Source: Syntrophomonas sp. UBA1376 (lineage in GTDB: Bacteria; Bacillota; Syntrophomonadia; Syntrophomonadales; Syntrophomonadaceae). Taken from it: 29,111 bases of DNA. This document shows positions 7,751 through 13,921 of this stretch, piece after piece (position 1 is the first letter of the stretch; each line of letters opens with the position of its first letter). The stretch covers positions 6,454 through 35,564 of the forward strand of contig DBRE01000020.1 of the NCBI GenBank assembly GCA_002305535.1, given 5' to 3'. The notes below the pieces were generated by a model. The model was given only the letters and a program-made list of their open reading frames with translations, was not told where the DNA came from and ran no database searches. A program made the translations under genes and the position numbers.

Positions 7751-8065
7751 CTCTAATTTTTTTCTAAATGTGGCCTATTGATCAAGATTCGACCGCCTTT
7801 CCTTTTTACCTTGATGTAAATAATGGCTATGGGACGGCGCCAGAAGCGAGTGTTTTTCTTAACGGTAACAATGGAATTTTCAAAAACTTGGACGTAAGCC
7901 TTGGACTTCTTCGGCGGTCTGGAGCTGTCACCCGGTATCGCACGGAAAAAACCGGCCAAGTTCCGCTCTCTTTCTTCATTTAGACAGTATATTATGCCCT
8001 ACTAGAAGCATACCATGGTACAAAACCCCACGACCAAATCCGCCCAGTCCATGGTCTGTATATTA
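7751..8065. other. Gap between divergent GH18 and CoA transferase genes
   Basis: About 315 bases with no convincing gene. Two short opposing open frames cross 7753-7983 (68 codons on the minus strand, 71 on the plus); neither matches a family I know and neither has a good ribosome site. A small palindrome TACCATGGTA lies near 8013-8022. The 3' end runs into the promoter of the CoA transferase. Confidence 0.5.
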
Positions 8066-8102
8066 TTAACATTTATCACATCTTGTTATATAATTAAGAT
8101 GT
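8066..8102 (+). promoter_or_regulatory. Sigma-A type promoter of the CoA transferase gene, with a dyad over the -10
   Basis: TTAACA (8066-8071), 17 bases, TATAAT (8089-8094): near consensus. The predicted start is about 8101, leaving a leader of some 110 bases before the ATG at 8214. A 7-bp inverted repeat, ACATCTT (8078-8084) and AAGATGT (8096-8102), brackets the -10 box and could be an operator (inference). Confidence 0.65.
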
Positions 8103-8156
8103 TGTAATATTTCGAATTTTCTATTTATTAACTCGGAGATTTCCTAGTGGTCATTA

Positions 8157-8239
8157 AAAGGAGGTGATTTGTGGGATTCCTTTGTAGATCAAATAGTAAG
8201 GAGGAGTTTGATAATGCAAAGATGGAAAGAAATGTATAA
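8157..8239 (+). promoter_or_regulatory. Double Shine-Dalgarno leader with overlapping 22-codon mini-ORF
   Basis: A very strong ribosome site AAAGGAGGTGAT (8157-8168) precedes GTG at 8171, which opens a 22-codon frame ending at TAA 8237-8239. A second site, AAGGAGGAG (8198-8206), precedes the real ATG at 8214 in another frame. The mini-ORF therefore overlaps the start of the CoA transferase. TTG at 8169 would instead give a 15-residue N-terminal extension. Expression of either is not shown. Confidence 0.4.
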
Positions 8240-9536
8240 GCAAAAGTTAACCACTCCGGAGGAAGCCGCCAAGCTGGTCAAAAATGGTGATATGGTGGTT
8301 TCTCCATTATCAAACGGGCAGCCTCTAGCCCTTATCAATGCCGTTGCCGAAAGAATTAAGAAGGAAGAAAACCTGGTCGATATTAATTTTGTCAGTGGAG
8401 TCGATGTGAGATGGTTTGACCTATACCATCCCGACTTAGTGGGCAGGGTGGTAATTGACAGCGGTTTTGTAGGCCCGGTAGTAAGAGATTTTGTGGGTAA
8501 AGGCCTATTTACCTATACTCCGGTAAGACTGGGCGAATCGGTGGATATGGTCAACAGATGCCGTCGGTGTGACATTGTTGGCATGGTGGTAGCACCCATG
8601 GATAAACATGGCTTTTTCAGTACCGGCACCAACTGTGACTGGGGCTGGGAGACAGCTAAAAACCCAGGTATTCGCCATATAGTCCTGGAAGTTAATGAAA
8701 ACATGCCCCGCACTCATGGCACTAACCAGATCCATATCAGCGAAGTTGATTGCTTAGTAGAGAACACCATTCCCTTAGTTCAACTGCCTGAGATTCCGGT
8801 TAATGAAAAAGATGAATTGATCGGAAGATATATCGCCGACATGGTCGAAGACGGCTCCTGTATTCAAATAGGTATTGGTGGCATGCCTAATGCAGTAGCC
8901 AAATTCCTCATGGAAAAAAAGGATCTGAGTGTCCACTCAGAAATGCTAGCTGACAGTATGGTCGATTTATATTATGCCGGAGTAATCACCAGCGCCAAGA
9001 AAAGCTTCATGCCTTATAAATGGATAGCCACCTTTGCCCTTGGTTCTCAGAAGTTGTATGACTTTATAGATGATAACCCTCTAGTGGAAATGCACACCAC
9101 CCGCTTCGTTAATGATCCCTACATCATTGGAAAAAATGATAAAATGATTTCCGTTAATGGTACTCTGGAAGTAGATTTAACCGGTCAATGCGCCTCGGAG
9201 TCCATTTCCTTTGCCCAACGTTCTGGAACCGGTGGTCAATTGGACTTTGTTCAGGGTGCCTGGCGTTCCAAGGGCGGCAAATCATTCTTGACTCTTTATT
9301 CAACTTATACAGACAAGGAAGGCAAGGTGCAATCTAAAATCAAACCCGTCTTGACCAACGGTATTTTCACGACTGTCTCCCGAACCGATGTGCAGTATGT
9401 AGTAACTGAATATGGGGTGGCCAATCTTAAAGGTCAGAACTTACGCACCCGGGTCAAGGAAATGGTTAAGATAGCCCATCCTGATTTTAGAGATGAATTA
9501 TTGTTTGAAGCCAAACGTCTAAATTTCATCCCCTAG
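8214..9536 (+). CDS. Acetyl-CoA hydrolase/transferase family CoA transferase (acetate/butyrate or 4-hydroxybutyrate type)
   Basis: About 440 residues from ATG 8214, which has AAGGAGG 8 bases upstream; family members begin much like this one (MxxWKEMYxxKLTT). It moves CoA between carboxylic acids such as acetate and butyrate or 4-hydroxybutyrate. The N-terminal half carries VSPLSNGQPLALINA; the C-terminal half carries the glycine-rich IGIGGMPNAVAKFL, then the segment VHSEMLADSMVDL, whose glutamate (about residue 243) is where this family places the CoA-ester forming Glu, and later EYGVANLKGQNLRTR. It is a single gene under its own promoter with a terminator 150 bases downstream. The exact acid substrate cannot be read from sequence; in an anaerobe, butyrate or acetate metabolism is likely. 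Confidence 0.88.
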   Translation: MQRWKEMYKQKLTTPEEAAKLVKNGDMVVSPLSNGQPLALINAVAERIKKEENLVDINFVSGVDVRWFDLYHPDLVGRVVIDSGFVGPVVRDFVGKGLFTYTPVRLGESVDMVNRCRRCDIVGMVVAPMDKHGFFSTGTNCDWGWETAKNPGIRHIVLEVNENMPRTHGTNQIHISEVDCLVENTIPLVQLPEIPVNEKDELIGRYIADMVEDGSCIQIGIGGMPNAVAKFLMEKKDLSVHSEMLADSMVDLYYAGVITSAKKSFMPYKWIATFALGSQKLYDFIDDNPLVEMHTTRFVNDPYIIGKNDKMISVNGTLEVDLTGQCASESISFAQRSGTGGQLDFVQGAWRSKGGKSFLTLYSTYTDKEGKVQSKIKPVLTNGIFTTVSRTDVQYVVTEYGVANLKGQNLRTRVKEMVKIAHPDFRDELLFEAKRLNFIP

Positions 9537-9545
9537 CCTCATATA

Positions 9546-9578
9546 AGGTACTAAAATGAGTACCTATTTATATAGGTA
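9546..9578 (+). repeat. Two overlapping, mutually exclusive small hairpins after the CoA transferase
   Basis: AGGTACT (9546-9552) pairs with AGTACCT (9559-9565). The same right arm, read as TACCTA (9561-9566), can pair instead with TAGGTA (9573-9578). No T tract follows, so neither is a standard terminator. Confidence 0.4.
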
Positions 9579-9685
9579 GTGCCCAGATGTAAACGAGTAA
9601 GATTTGCGTTCCTCAAACAATAGATCGTTTAGGTAAGGTCAATCTATGTGTTTTTCTAGGCAATAAAAATAAGCCCTTTTGCTAT

Positions 9686-9717
9686 AAACTTGGGGAGGAC
9701 ACCCCAAGTTTCTTTTG
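9686..9717 (+). terminator. Rho-independent terminator downstream of the CoA transferase
   Basis: A perfect 10-bp stem, AAACTTGGGG (9686-9695) and CCCCAAGTTT (9702-9711), with a 6-base loop and CTTTTG after it. It separates the CoA transferase from the XRE regulator. Confidence 0.85.
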
Positions 9718-9743
9718 TCGTCTCTAGTTCATGCAATATATAT

Positions 9744-9772
9744 TTTACATAATGTAATTTATATGTTATTAT
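9744..9772 (+). promoter_or_regulatory. Promoter of the XRE regulator gene with overlapping palindrome
   Basis: TTTACA (9744-9749), 17 bases, TATTAT (9767-9772), placing the start near 9779 and giving a leader of about 14 bases. The palindrome TTACATAATGTAA (9745-9757) overlaps the -35 box and is a plausible binding site for the regulator encoded just downstream (inference). Confidence 0.55.
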
Positions 9773-9792
9773 ATGCAATGTGGAGGTTGCCT

Positions 9793-9993
9793 ATGAAAAA
9801 CATAAAGATGAAAATAGCCCGTATTGAACGGGATATGAAACAAGAGGATCTAGCCCAGGTGGTAGGGGTCACACGCCAAACCATAGGATTGATCGAAGCG
9901 GGAAAGTATAACCCTTCTTTAAAACTTTGCATTGCCATATGCAAAGCACTGGGCAAAACCTTAGATGAGTTATTTTGGGAGGAGACACCATGA
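9793..9993 (+). CDS. Small XRE-family helix-turn-helix regulator
   Basis: A 66-residue protein consisting of little more than one HTH domain: MKIARIERDMKQEDLAQVV, GVTRQTIGLIEAGKYNPSL (recognition helix region), then CKALGKTLDELFWE. This short type usually acts as a DNA-binding repressor encoded next to a small membrane protein. ATG at 9793 is chosen because GGAGG (9782-9786) is at the right distance; the open frame extends upstream but has no ribosome site. Its stop overlaps the ATG of the next gene (ATGA), so the two are translationally coupled. Confidence 0.92.
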   Translation: MKNIKMKIARIERDMKQEDLAQVVGVTRQTIGLIEAGKYNPSLKLCIAICKALGKTLDELFWEETP

Positions 9994-10469
9994 GAGAATT
10001 AATTCAGGATGAGCGAACTGTAGCACAAAAACGGAAAATAGCCAGTGAAACCTGCACCTTGCTGCTATTGGCACTCATGATCGCTATATTGGTGCAGCAG
10101 TTTGTATTCAATGTGTCTTTTAGCCACTATGCGGCGGAATTTATCTGCTTTTTTGGAGCCTGCTGTTATCTGTTGATCAGGAACATAACATCAGGAAACA
10201 ATTTGTACAGCAGGAAAAACATCGGAATCAAAATTGTCTTAATAAATAGTCTGGTTTGTGGTGCAACTATCTGTATAATAACAGGAATAGCCAATTATGC
10301 CCGCTACGGAGATAATGCTACTCCAAGTATCTGGCTCCTTACTAGTGCAGTTACGTTTATATGTGCAACAGCTGCTGCATTCTTAGGCTTTTCGATCATT
10401 CATTATCTGAATAATAAAAGACAAAAAGATATTGATAGTGAATTGGATGAGGAAGAAGATAAGCTATAA
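9990..10469 (+). CDS. Four-helix membrane protein paired with the XRE regulator (DUF6773-like)
   Basis: 159 residues with four hydrophobic segments at about 21-40, 47-64, 78-102 and 112-139, a short basic N-terminus, and a strongly acidic C-terminal tail (DIDSELDEEEDKL). I recognise the pattern (a small membrane protein directly downstream of a 66-residue HTH regulator, as in DUF6773-type genes), but no biochemical function is known to me. The ATG at 9990 overlaps the regulator stop by 4 bases and has GGGAGGAG upstream. The pair may sense envelope state, but that is speculation. Confidence 0.75.
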   Translation: MRELIQDERTVAQKRKIASETCTLLLLALMIAILVQQFVFNVSFSHYAAEFICFFGACCYLLIRNITSGNNLYSRKNIGIKIVLINSLVCGATICIITGIANYARYGDNATPSIWLLTSAVTFICATAAAFLGFSIIHYLNNKRQKDIDSELDEEEDKL

Positions 10470-10510
10470 AAAATTAAAGCGCAAAATAGGGGACACTCCT
10501 ATCCTGCGCT
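10470..10510 (-). terminator. Hairpin terminator between convergent genes
   Basis: A two-part stem: AGCGCA (10478-10483) with TGCGCT (10505-10510), and ATAGG (10486-10490) with CCTAT (10498-10502). On the minus strand it is followed by TTTAATTTTTT, a good terminator for the gene at 10536-10727. On the plus strand the tail is poor, though it may still slow the transcript of the membrane protein gene. Confidence 0.7.
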
Positions 10511-10535
10511 CTATCTAGGCTGCAATTGCAAAGAG

Positions 10536-10727
10536 TTAATTCACATACTTACGCTGGGGAAACAGAGTCTGTATATCTTCCAGGGGTACATGAACCAAGT
10601 TTTCCTGACTGACCATGGCCAGGATAACCATCTCTTCGCCACTGTACTCCTCATTATAGAATCCTAACACGCATACCGTTAGAGCTACTCCGTCCATATA
10701 AAGAGTAAATGTATCCCCTCTGTTCAC
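10536..10727 (-). CDS. Small hypothetical protein (63 aa)
   Basis: I do not recognise this protein. It is a soluble, acidic 63-residue frame with alternating hydrophobic stretches (GDTFTLYMDGVALTVCVLGF, EEMVILAMVS, LVHVPLEDIQTLF) suggesting a small beta-rich domain. Support for a real gene: it fills the space between two features, is followed by a terminator on its own strand, and has AAAGGAG upstream. Against: that site is only about 2 bases from the GTG at 10727, and no better start is in frame before a stop codon. It lies 84 bases after the amidohydrolase gene on the same strand. Confidence 0.5.
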   Translation of the reverse strand: MNRGDTFTLYMDGVALTVCVLGFYNEEYSGEEMVILAMVSQENLVHVPLEDIQTLFPQRKYVN

Positions 10728-10811
10728 GTCTCCTTTCCCCCTTTCACCCTATCCTATTGTGCAGATTACCGGATGGTGACTACCTCATGTTTCCTGTCCA
10801 TCCATATGAAA

Positions 10812-11966
10812 TTAGTGTTCACCGCTATTATGCCAGATCTGTCCATCCACTACCACCCATTTTACTGAAGAGCGGTAATCAAGAGGATGACCATCGAATG
10901 CCACTAAATCAGCCCGCTTGCCAACTTCGATCGAGCCCAGTTCATCGGAAACCTTCAGGGCCTGCGCCGGATGTAGAGTGAGGGCTTTCAAAGCGGTATT
11001 TTCATCCAGACCTGCCCTGACCATCAAAGCTGCCGATATACGCAGATGTTCTATGGGAACTACAGGATGGTCGCTGATAAGACTGAAAGTAACTCCCCTT
11101 TCTTTTAGCAAACGAGCATTTTTAAAGGCCACATCCTGCATTTCCACTTTGGCCCGGTTGACCAAAAGAGGACCGATGAAAACTGGCACATTGCGTTTGA
11201 CCAGTTCATCAGTTATGCGGGCACCCTCGGTAGCATGCTGAATGATCATATCGAAATCAAATTCATCCTTGATACGTAAGGCAGTCAGCATATCATCGGT
11301 GCGGTGGGCATGCAGCAGCAATGGCATTTCTTTTCTAAGTACCTTAAAGATAGGCATCTGTTTATATTCAATTTCCGGATCCAAAGTGTCTTTCTCCAGA
11401 TTGCGGGCGGCTTTATAGAAAGCTTCCCTTAAGAGGCTGGCACTGGCCATACGGGTACGAGGAGTCTTCTTTTGCTGTTCCCCATATACCCGTTTCGGGT
11501 TTTCTCCCAGAGCAGCTTTTAAGCCCCAGGGATTTCTATATACCATATCACTCATGCGATCCGCCCATGTTTTCAAGAAAACTGCCTGACCTCCGATAAC
11601 ATTGGCACTGCCCGGCATAGACATCGTCCGGGTTATGCCGCCGCGCAGAGCATCCTGAAAAGCCAAATCACGGAAGTGGATGCCGTCCACCGCTTGCAGT
11701 TGAGGGGTTATCGGATCAGTAGTCTCGTTGACATCATCACCTTCTACCCGGTAGATTTCCTCATCCAGGCCGATATGGGTATGAGCATCAATAAAGCCCG
11801 GTAGTATATATCCATCGCCAGCGTCCAGGTGCTGAGCATTTGCCGGAATAATGTCCGCTTCGTTTATGGCTGTAATGGAGTCTCCTTCTACTATAATATG
11901 CTTGTTATGAAGGGTACCTTCTGGTCCCATAGTCATGATCTTGCTGCCAGTGATCACTAGCATCAT
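10812..11966 (-). CDS. Amidohydrolase (imidazolonepropionase/dihydroorotase-like)
   Basis: 384 residues of the metal-dependent amidohydrolase superfamily. The N-terminal small beta domain leads into the metal motif GYILPGFIDAHTHIG (HxH). Later metal or active-site positions are seen at LLLHAHRTDDML, IIQHATEGAR and SLISDHPVVP (the catalytic Asp region), and the C-terminal signature is TLHPAQALKVSDELGSIEVGKRADLVAFDGHP. This resembles imidazolonepropionase-like amidohydrolases of uncertain substrate, often peptides or cyclic amides. The start is ATG 11966 (ATG 11963 also possible) with AAAGGATG upstream. No neighbouring pathway gene points to a substrate, so only the family is claimed. Confidence 0.9.
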   Translation of the reverse strand: MMLVITGSKIMTMGPEGTLHNKHIIVEGDSITAINEADIIPANAQHLDAGDGYILPGFIDAHTHIGLDEEIYRVEGDDVNETTDPITPQLQAVDGIHFRDLAFQDALRGGITRTMSMPGSANVIGGQAVFLKTWADRMSDMVYRNPWGLKAALGENPKRVYGEQQKKTPRTRMASASLLREAFYKAARNLEKDTLDPEIEYKQMPIFKVLRKEMPLLLHAHRTDDMLTALRIKDEFDFDMIIQHATEGARITDELVKRNVPVFIGPLLVNRAKVEMQDVAFKNARLLKERGVTFSLISDHPVVPIEHLRISAALMVRAGLDENTALKALTLHPAQALKVSDELGSIEVGKRADLVAFDGHPLDYRSSVKWVVVDGQIWHNSGEH

Positions 11967-12086
11967 CTATCATCCTTTCTTTCTGCACTTGGAAACGGTT
12001 GAAGACTAAAGTAAAATTCCTGTTTTGCCCGCCTGTGCCCTATGGGTATGCCCTGATAAATTATCCTCATAGACAACCTTTTTAAT

Positions 12087-12120
12087 TGTCATCCTGAGGG
12101 AGGAACGACCGAAGGATCTT
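12087..12120 (+). repeat. Dispersed 34-base intergenic repeat, copy A
   Basis: Begins TGTCATCCTGAGGGAGG and ends ACCGAAGGATCTT. The same 34 bases occur with one change each at 20285-20318 and 26901-26934, both on the other strand. All three lie between genes. The repeat resembles the TGTCATCC...GAAGGATC sequences scattered in many bacterial genomes, probably remains of small non-autonomous elements (family knowledge, inference). Confidence 0.75.
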
Positions 12121-12255
12121 TCCCTCTGCCACCAGTAAATATTCCTCGGCTACCTCAGAATTCTCACCTGTCGATCAGGCCACGATGAATGAAAACTTCC
12201 TTAAGACTGTCATTGGCCGTTCCGGCACTACTGATGTTCGCTATCGCTCACTATT

Positions 12256-12345
12256 GATGTTGCGAGCCCCCGTAGGGGGCGTGGCAATCTCTAAGCTCAA
12301 ACCGTAGATGATGGTAGAGATCGCCGCGCTTCGCTCGCGATGACA
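12256..12345. repeat. GC-rich imperfect inverted repeat (MITE/REP-like)
   Basis: The left arm contains TTGCGAG ... GGCAATCTC and the right arm GAGATCGCC ... CTCGCGATGACA. The arms are roughly complementary, with a nested hairpin GCCCCCGTAGGGGGC (12266-12280) in the left arm. The arms are tied by about 25 unrelated bases. The design matches short palindromic elements that lack genes; no flanking duplication could be confirmed. Confidence 0.55.
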
Positions 12346-12419
12346 CAGCGAGAGCTATTTTCATAGCAATGACATATTACTTTTTCGGTGATCTGAAAAC
12401 ATACCCAACTTGCCCTGCC

Positions 12420-13103
12420 CTATTGGCTGGCCTTGGCCAGAGCATAAAAAAGGCGCTGGGAAAATTCATCGGTCATACATTCAGGGTGCCATTGCACTCC
12501 TAACACCCAATGGTGTTTGGTACTCTCAATAGCCTCTATCACTCCATCGGGAGCCCTGGCACATATCTTAAAGCCCCGCCCCGGATCCTTAACCGCCTGG
12601 TGGTGAAAACTATTTACCCTAATTTCTTGGCAGTCTAAAACCTTCTGCAGGAGGCTACCCTTTTCCACAACTATAGCATGAATCGGGTAATCTCTGGGGG
12701 CATTTTGGTCGTGAAGTAGATGAGATTGGATATCCTGCAGTAGACTGCCGCCGGCAGCAACATTCAAGACCTGACACCCCCGGCAGATACCTAAGACCGG
12801 CACATCGGCTTTCAAGGCCTGGCGCGCCAGTTCTAATTCGAAAGCATCCCGCAGCGGATTGATCGACCCCAGTCCCCGACGAGCGTTCTCGCCCCAGTGT
12901 ACAGGATCTACATCGCCTCCCCCGGAAAAAAGCAGACCATCGCATATCTGCAGATAGTTATTAATTATATCAGTCGCCTGGGTCGGTGGCAGAACCAGAG
13001 CAGTAACGCCGACTTCTTCCAGTGATTGGACATAATAGTCACGCACCCAAAAACTGCGCTCTTCCCCGTCATAGTTCCCGGTGATCCCTATAATAGATCG
13101 CAT
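12420..13103 (-). CDS. Gamma-glutamyl-gamma-aminobutyrate hydrolase family protein (peptidase C26, PuuD-like)
   Basis: A 227-residue class I glutamine amidotransferase fold. The nucleophile is Cys107 in PVLGICRGCQVLN; the catalytic His and Glu follow in GVQWHPECM near residue 205. DGLLFSGGGDVDP and NSFHHQAVK are typical of the PuuD/C26 branch, which hydrolyses gamma-glutamyl amides such as gamma-Glu-GABA. No putrescine-degradation gene is near, so substrate is open. The start is ATG 13103 with a G-rich ribosome site (GGGGGGG) upstream. No promoter could be assigned. Confidence 0.92.
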   Translation of the reverse strand: MRSIIGITGNYDGEERSFWVRDYYVQSLEEVGVTALVLPPTQATDIINNYLQICDGLLFSGGGDVDPVHWGENARRGLGSINPLRDAFELELARQALKADVPVLGICRGCQVLNVAAGGSLLQDIQSHLLHDQNAPRDYPIHAIVVEKGSLLQKVLDCQEIRVNSFHHQAVKDPGRGFKICARAPDGVIEAIESTKHHWVLGVQWHPECMTDEFSQRLFYALAKASQ

Positions 13104-13130
13104 ATTTTACCCCCCCACCATGTCCATGGA

Positions 13131-13159
13131 TAAAAAAACAGGCCCCCTTGGACCTGTTT
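13131..13159 (-). terminator. Rho-independent terminator after mazF
   Basis: On the minus strand: AACAGGTCC (13158-13150), a short loop, GGGCCTGTT (13146-13138), then a run of T (13137-13132). It ends the acpS...mazF cluster about 35 bases after the mazF stop. Confidence 0.85.
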
Positions 13160-13193
13160 CCTATCTTATTCCATAGTAAAACATTTTATGTAC

Positions 13194-13541
13194 CTACACC
13201 TCATGGAGACCCAGACTGATTGCTAAAGCTTGGTCAACACGCTGCATGGTCTCCAGCTTTAATACGGCAATACGCTGTTTTAACCGGCTTTTATCGATAG
13301 TTCTAACCTGTTCAGCCAGTATAACTGAATCCCTTTCCAAACCGTAATCCGCAGCCTTTAGTTCGATGTGTGTAGGTAGTTTGGCTTTATTGATTTGTGA
13401 GGTTATCGCTAGTATGATGGTGGTCGGACTATACTGGTTGCCGATATCATTTTGAACAATGAGAACCGGCCGGATCCCACCTTGCTCCGATCCAATCACT
13501 GGGTTTAACTGAGCAAAATAAATCTCACCTCTTTTAACCAT
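13194..13541 (-). CDS. mazF: MazF/EndoA-type mRNA interferase toxin
   Basis: A 115-residue sequence-specific endoribonuclease of the PemK/MazF family. Landmarks: VKRGEIYFAQLNPVIGSEQGGIRPVLIVQND (with the conserved Arg) and the TTIILAITSQ strand (with the catalytic Thr/Ser region). This is the full usual length. The start is ATG 13541 with GGAG 9 bases upstream; 6 bases separate it from the antitoxin stop. In Bacillus the orthologue ndoA/EndoA cleaves UACAU and lies downstream of alr, exactly as here; the cut site of this protein is not known. Confidence 0.96.
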   Translation of the reverse strand: MVKRGEIYFAQLNPVIGSEQGGIRPVLIVQNDIGNQYSPTTIILAITSQINKAKLPTHIELKAADYGLERDSVILAEQVRTIDKSRLKQRIAVLKLETMQRVDQALAISLGLHEV

Positions 13542-13547
13542 GCGAGA

Positions 13548-13817
13548 TCACTCCAACAATTTTTCTATGCAGTTAACCAGCGCTTCATCCTCCACTCCAA
13601 AATGTTCACAAGCCAGATGTAAATTTATTTCAGCCATTTCTATATAACCCTTTTTCATCTGCTCCACTATCAAGGTTCTTTTGCGCTCCCTTAAATAGAA
13701 TCGAATTGCTTCGCGGACTATTTCACTGCGATTTTTGGATTCAATGGCGGTAACATTGTCCATTTCCGCTAATAAGTTTTCGGGAACAGTGATGATTATG
13801 CGTTTTGAGGCTGGCAA
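13548..13817 (-). CDS. mazE: Antitoxin of the MazF/EndoA pair (ribbon-helix-helix)
   Basis: 89 residues from TTG 13817, chosen because GGAGG (13826-13830) sits 8 bases before it. The first 50 residues are a CopG/Arc-type ribbon-helix-helix (KRIIITVPENLLAEMD, then SKNRSEIVREAIRFYL); the remainder is a helical, acidic toxin-binding tail. This is the EndoAI type, not the AbrB-fold MazE of E. coli. It is placed directly before the toxin, 6 bases apart, and has its own promoter. Autoregulation is the family norm. Confidence 0.94.
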   Translation of the reverse strand: MPASKRIIITVPENLLAEMDNVTAIESKNRSEIVREAIRFYLRERKRTLIVEQMKKGYIEMAEINLHLACEHFGVEDEALVNCIEKLLE

Positions 13818-13866
13818 AGCGAGCACCTCCAGAAAAATATGCAAAAGTTATCTACCCGATATTTAC

Positions 13867-13895
13867 ATTATAGAGATATGCTCGCCTGCTAGCAA
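13867..13895 (-). promoter_or_regulatory. Internal promoter for mazE-mazF
   Basis: On the minus strand TTGCTA (13895-13890), 17 bases, TATAAT (13872-13867), with start near 13860 and about 43 bases to the mazE TTG. An 8-base direct repeat CCGATATT occurs at 13856-13863 and 13916-13923, flanking the promoter. Confidence 0.6.
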
Positions 13896-13921
13896 ATCCA
13901 GAATTTGCATCAAGTCCGATA

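Larger units (their letters stand above)
11967..12419. other. 450-base gap holding two repeat elements
   Basis: No gene seen between the amidohydrolase and the C26 hydrolase. The space contains the 34-base dispersed repeat (12087-12120) and a GC-rich imperfect inverted repeat (12256-12345), each listed separately. A fragment like the inverted repeat's edge (AGCAATGACA) occurs again near 12364, suggesting the region has collected remnants of short non-coding repeats. Confidence 0.55.

Noticed and set aside
7768..7983. Plus-strand 71-codon frame
   Set aside because: No ribosome site and no recognisable domain; it opposes another equally weak frame.
12655..12945. Arg/Cys-rich 96-codon frame inside the C26 hydrolase gene
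   Set aside because: A shifted frame of a clearly coding gene on the same strand, with no ribosome site.
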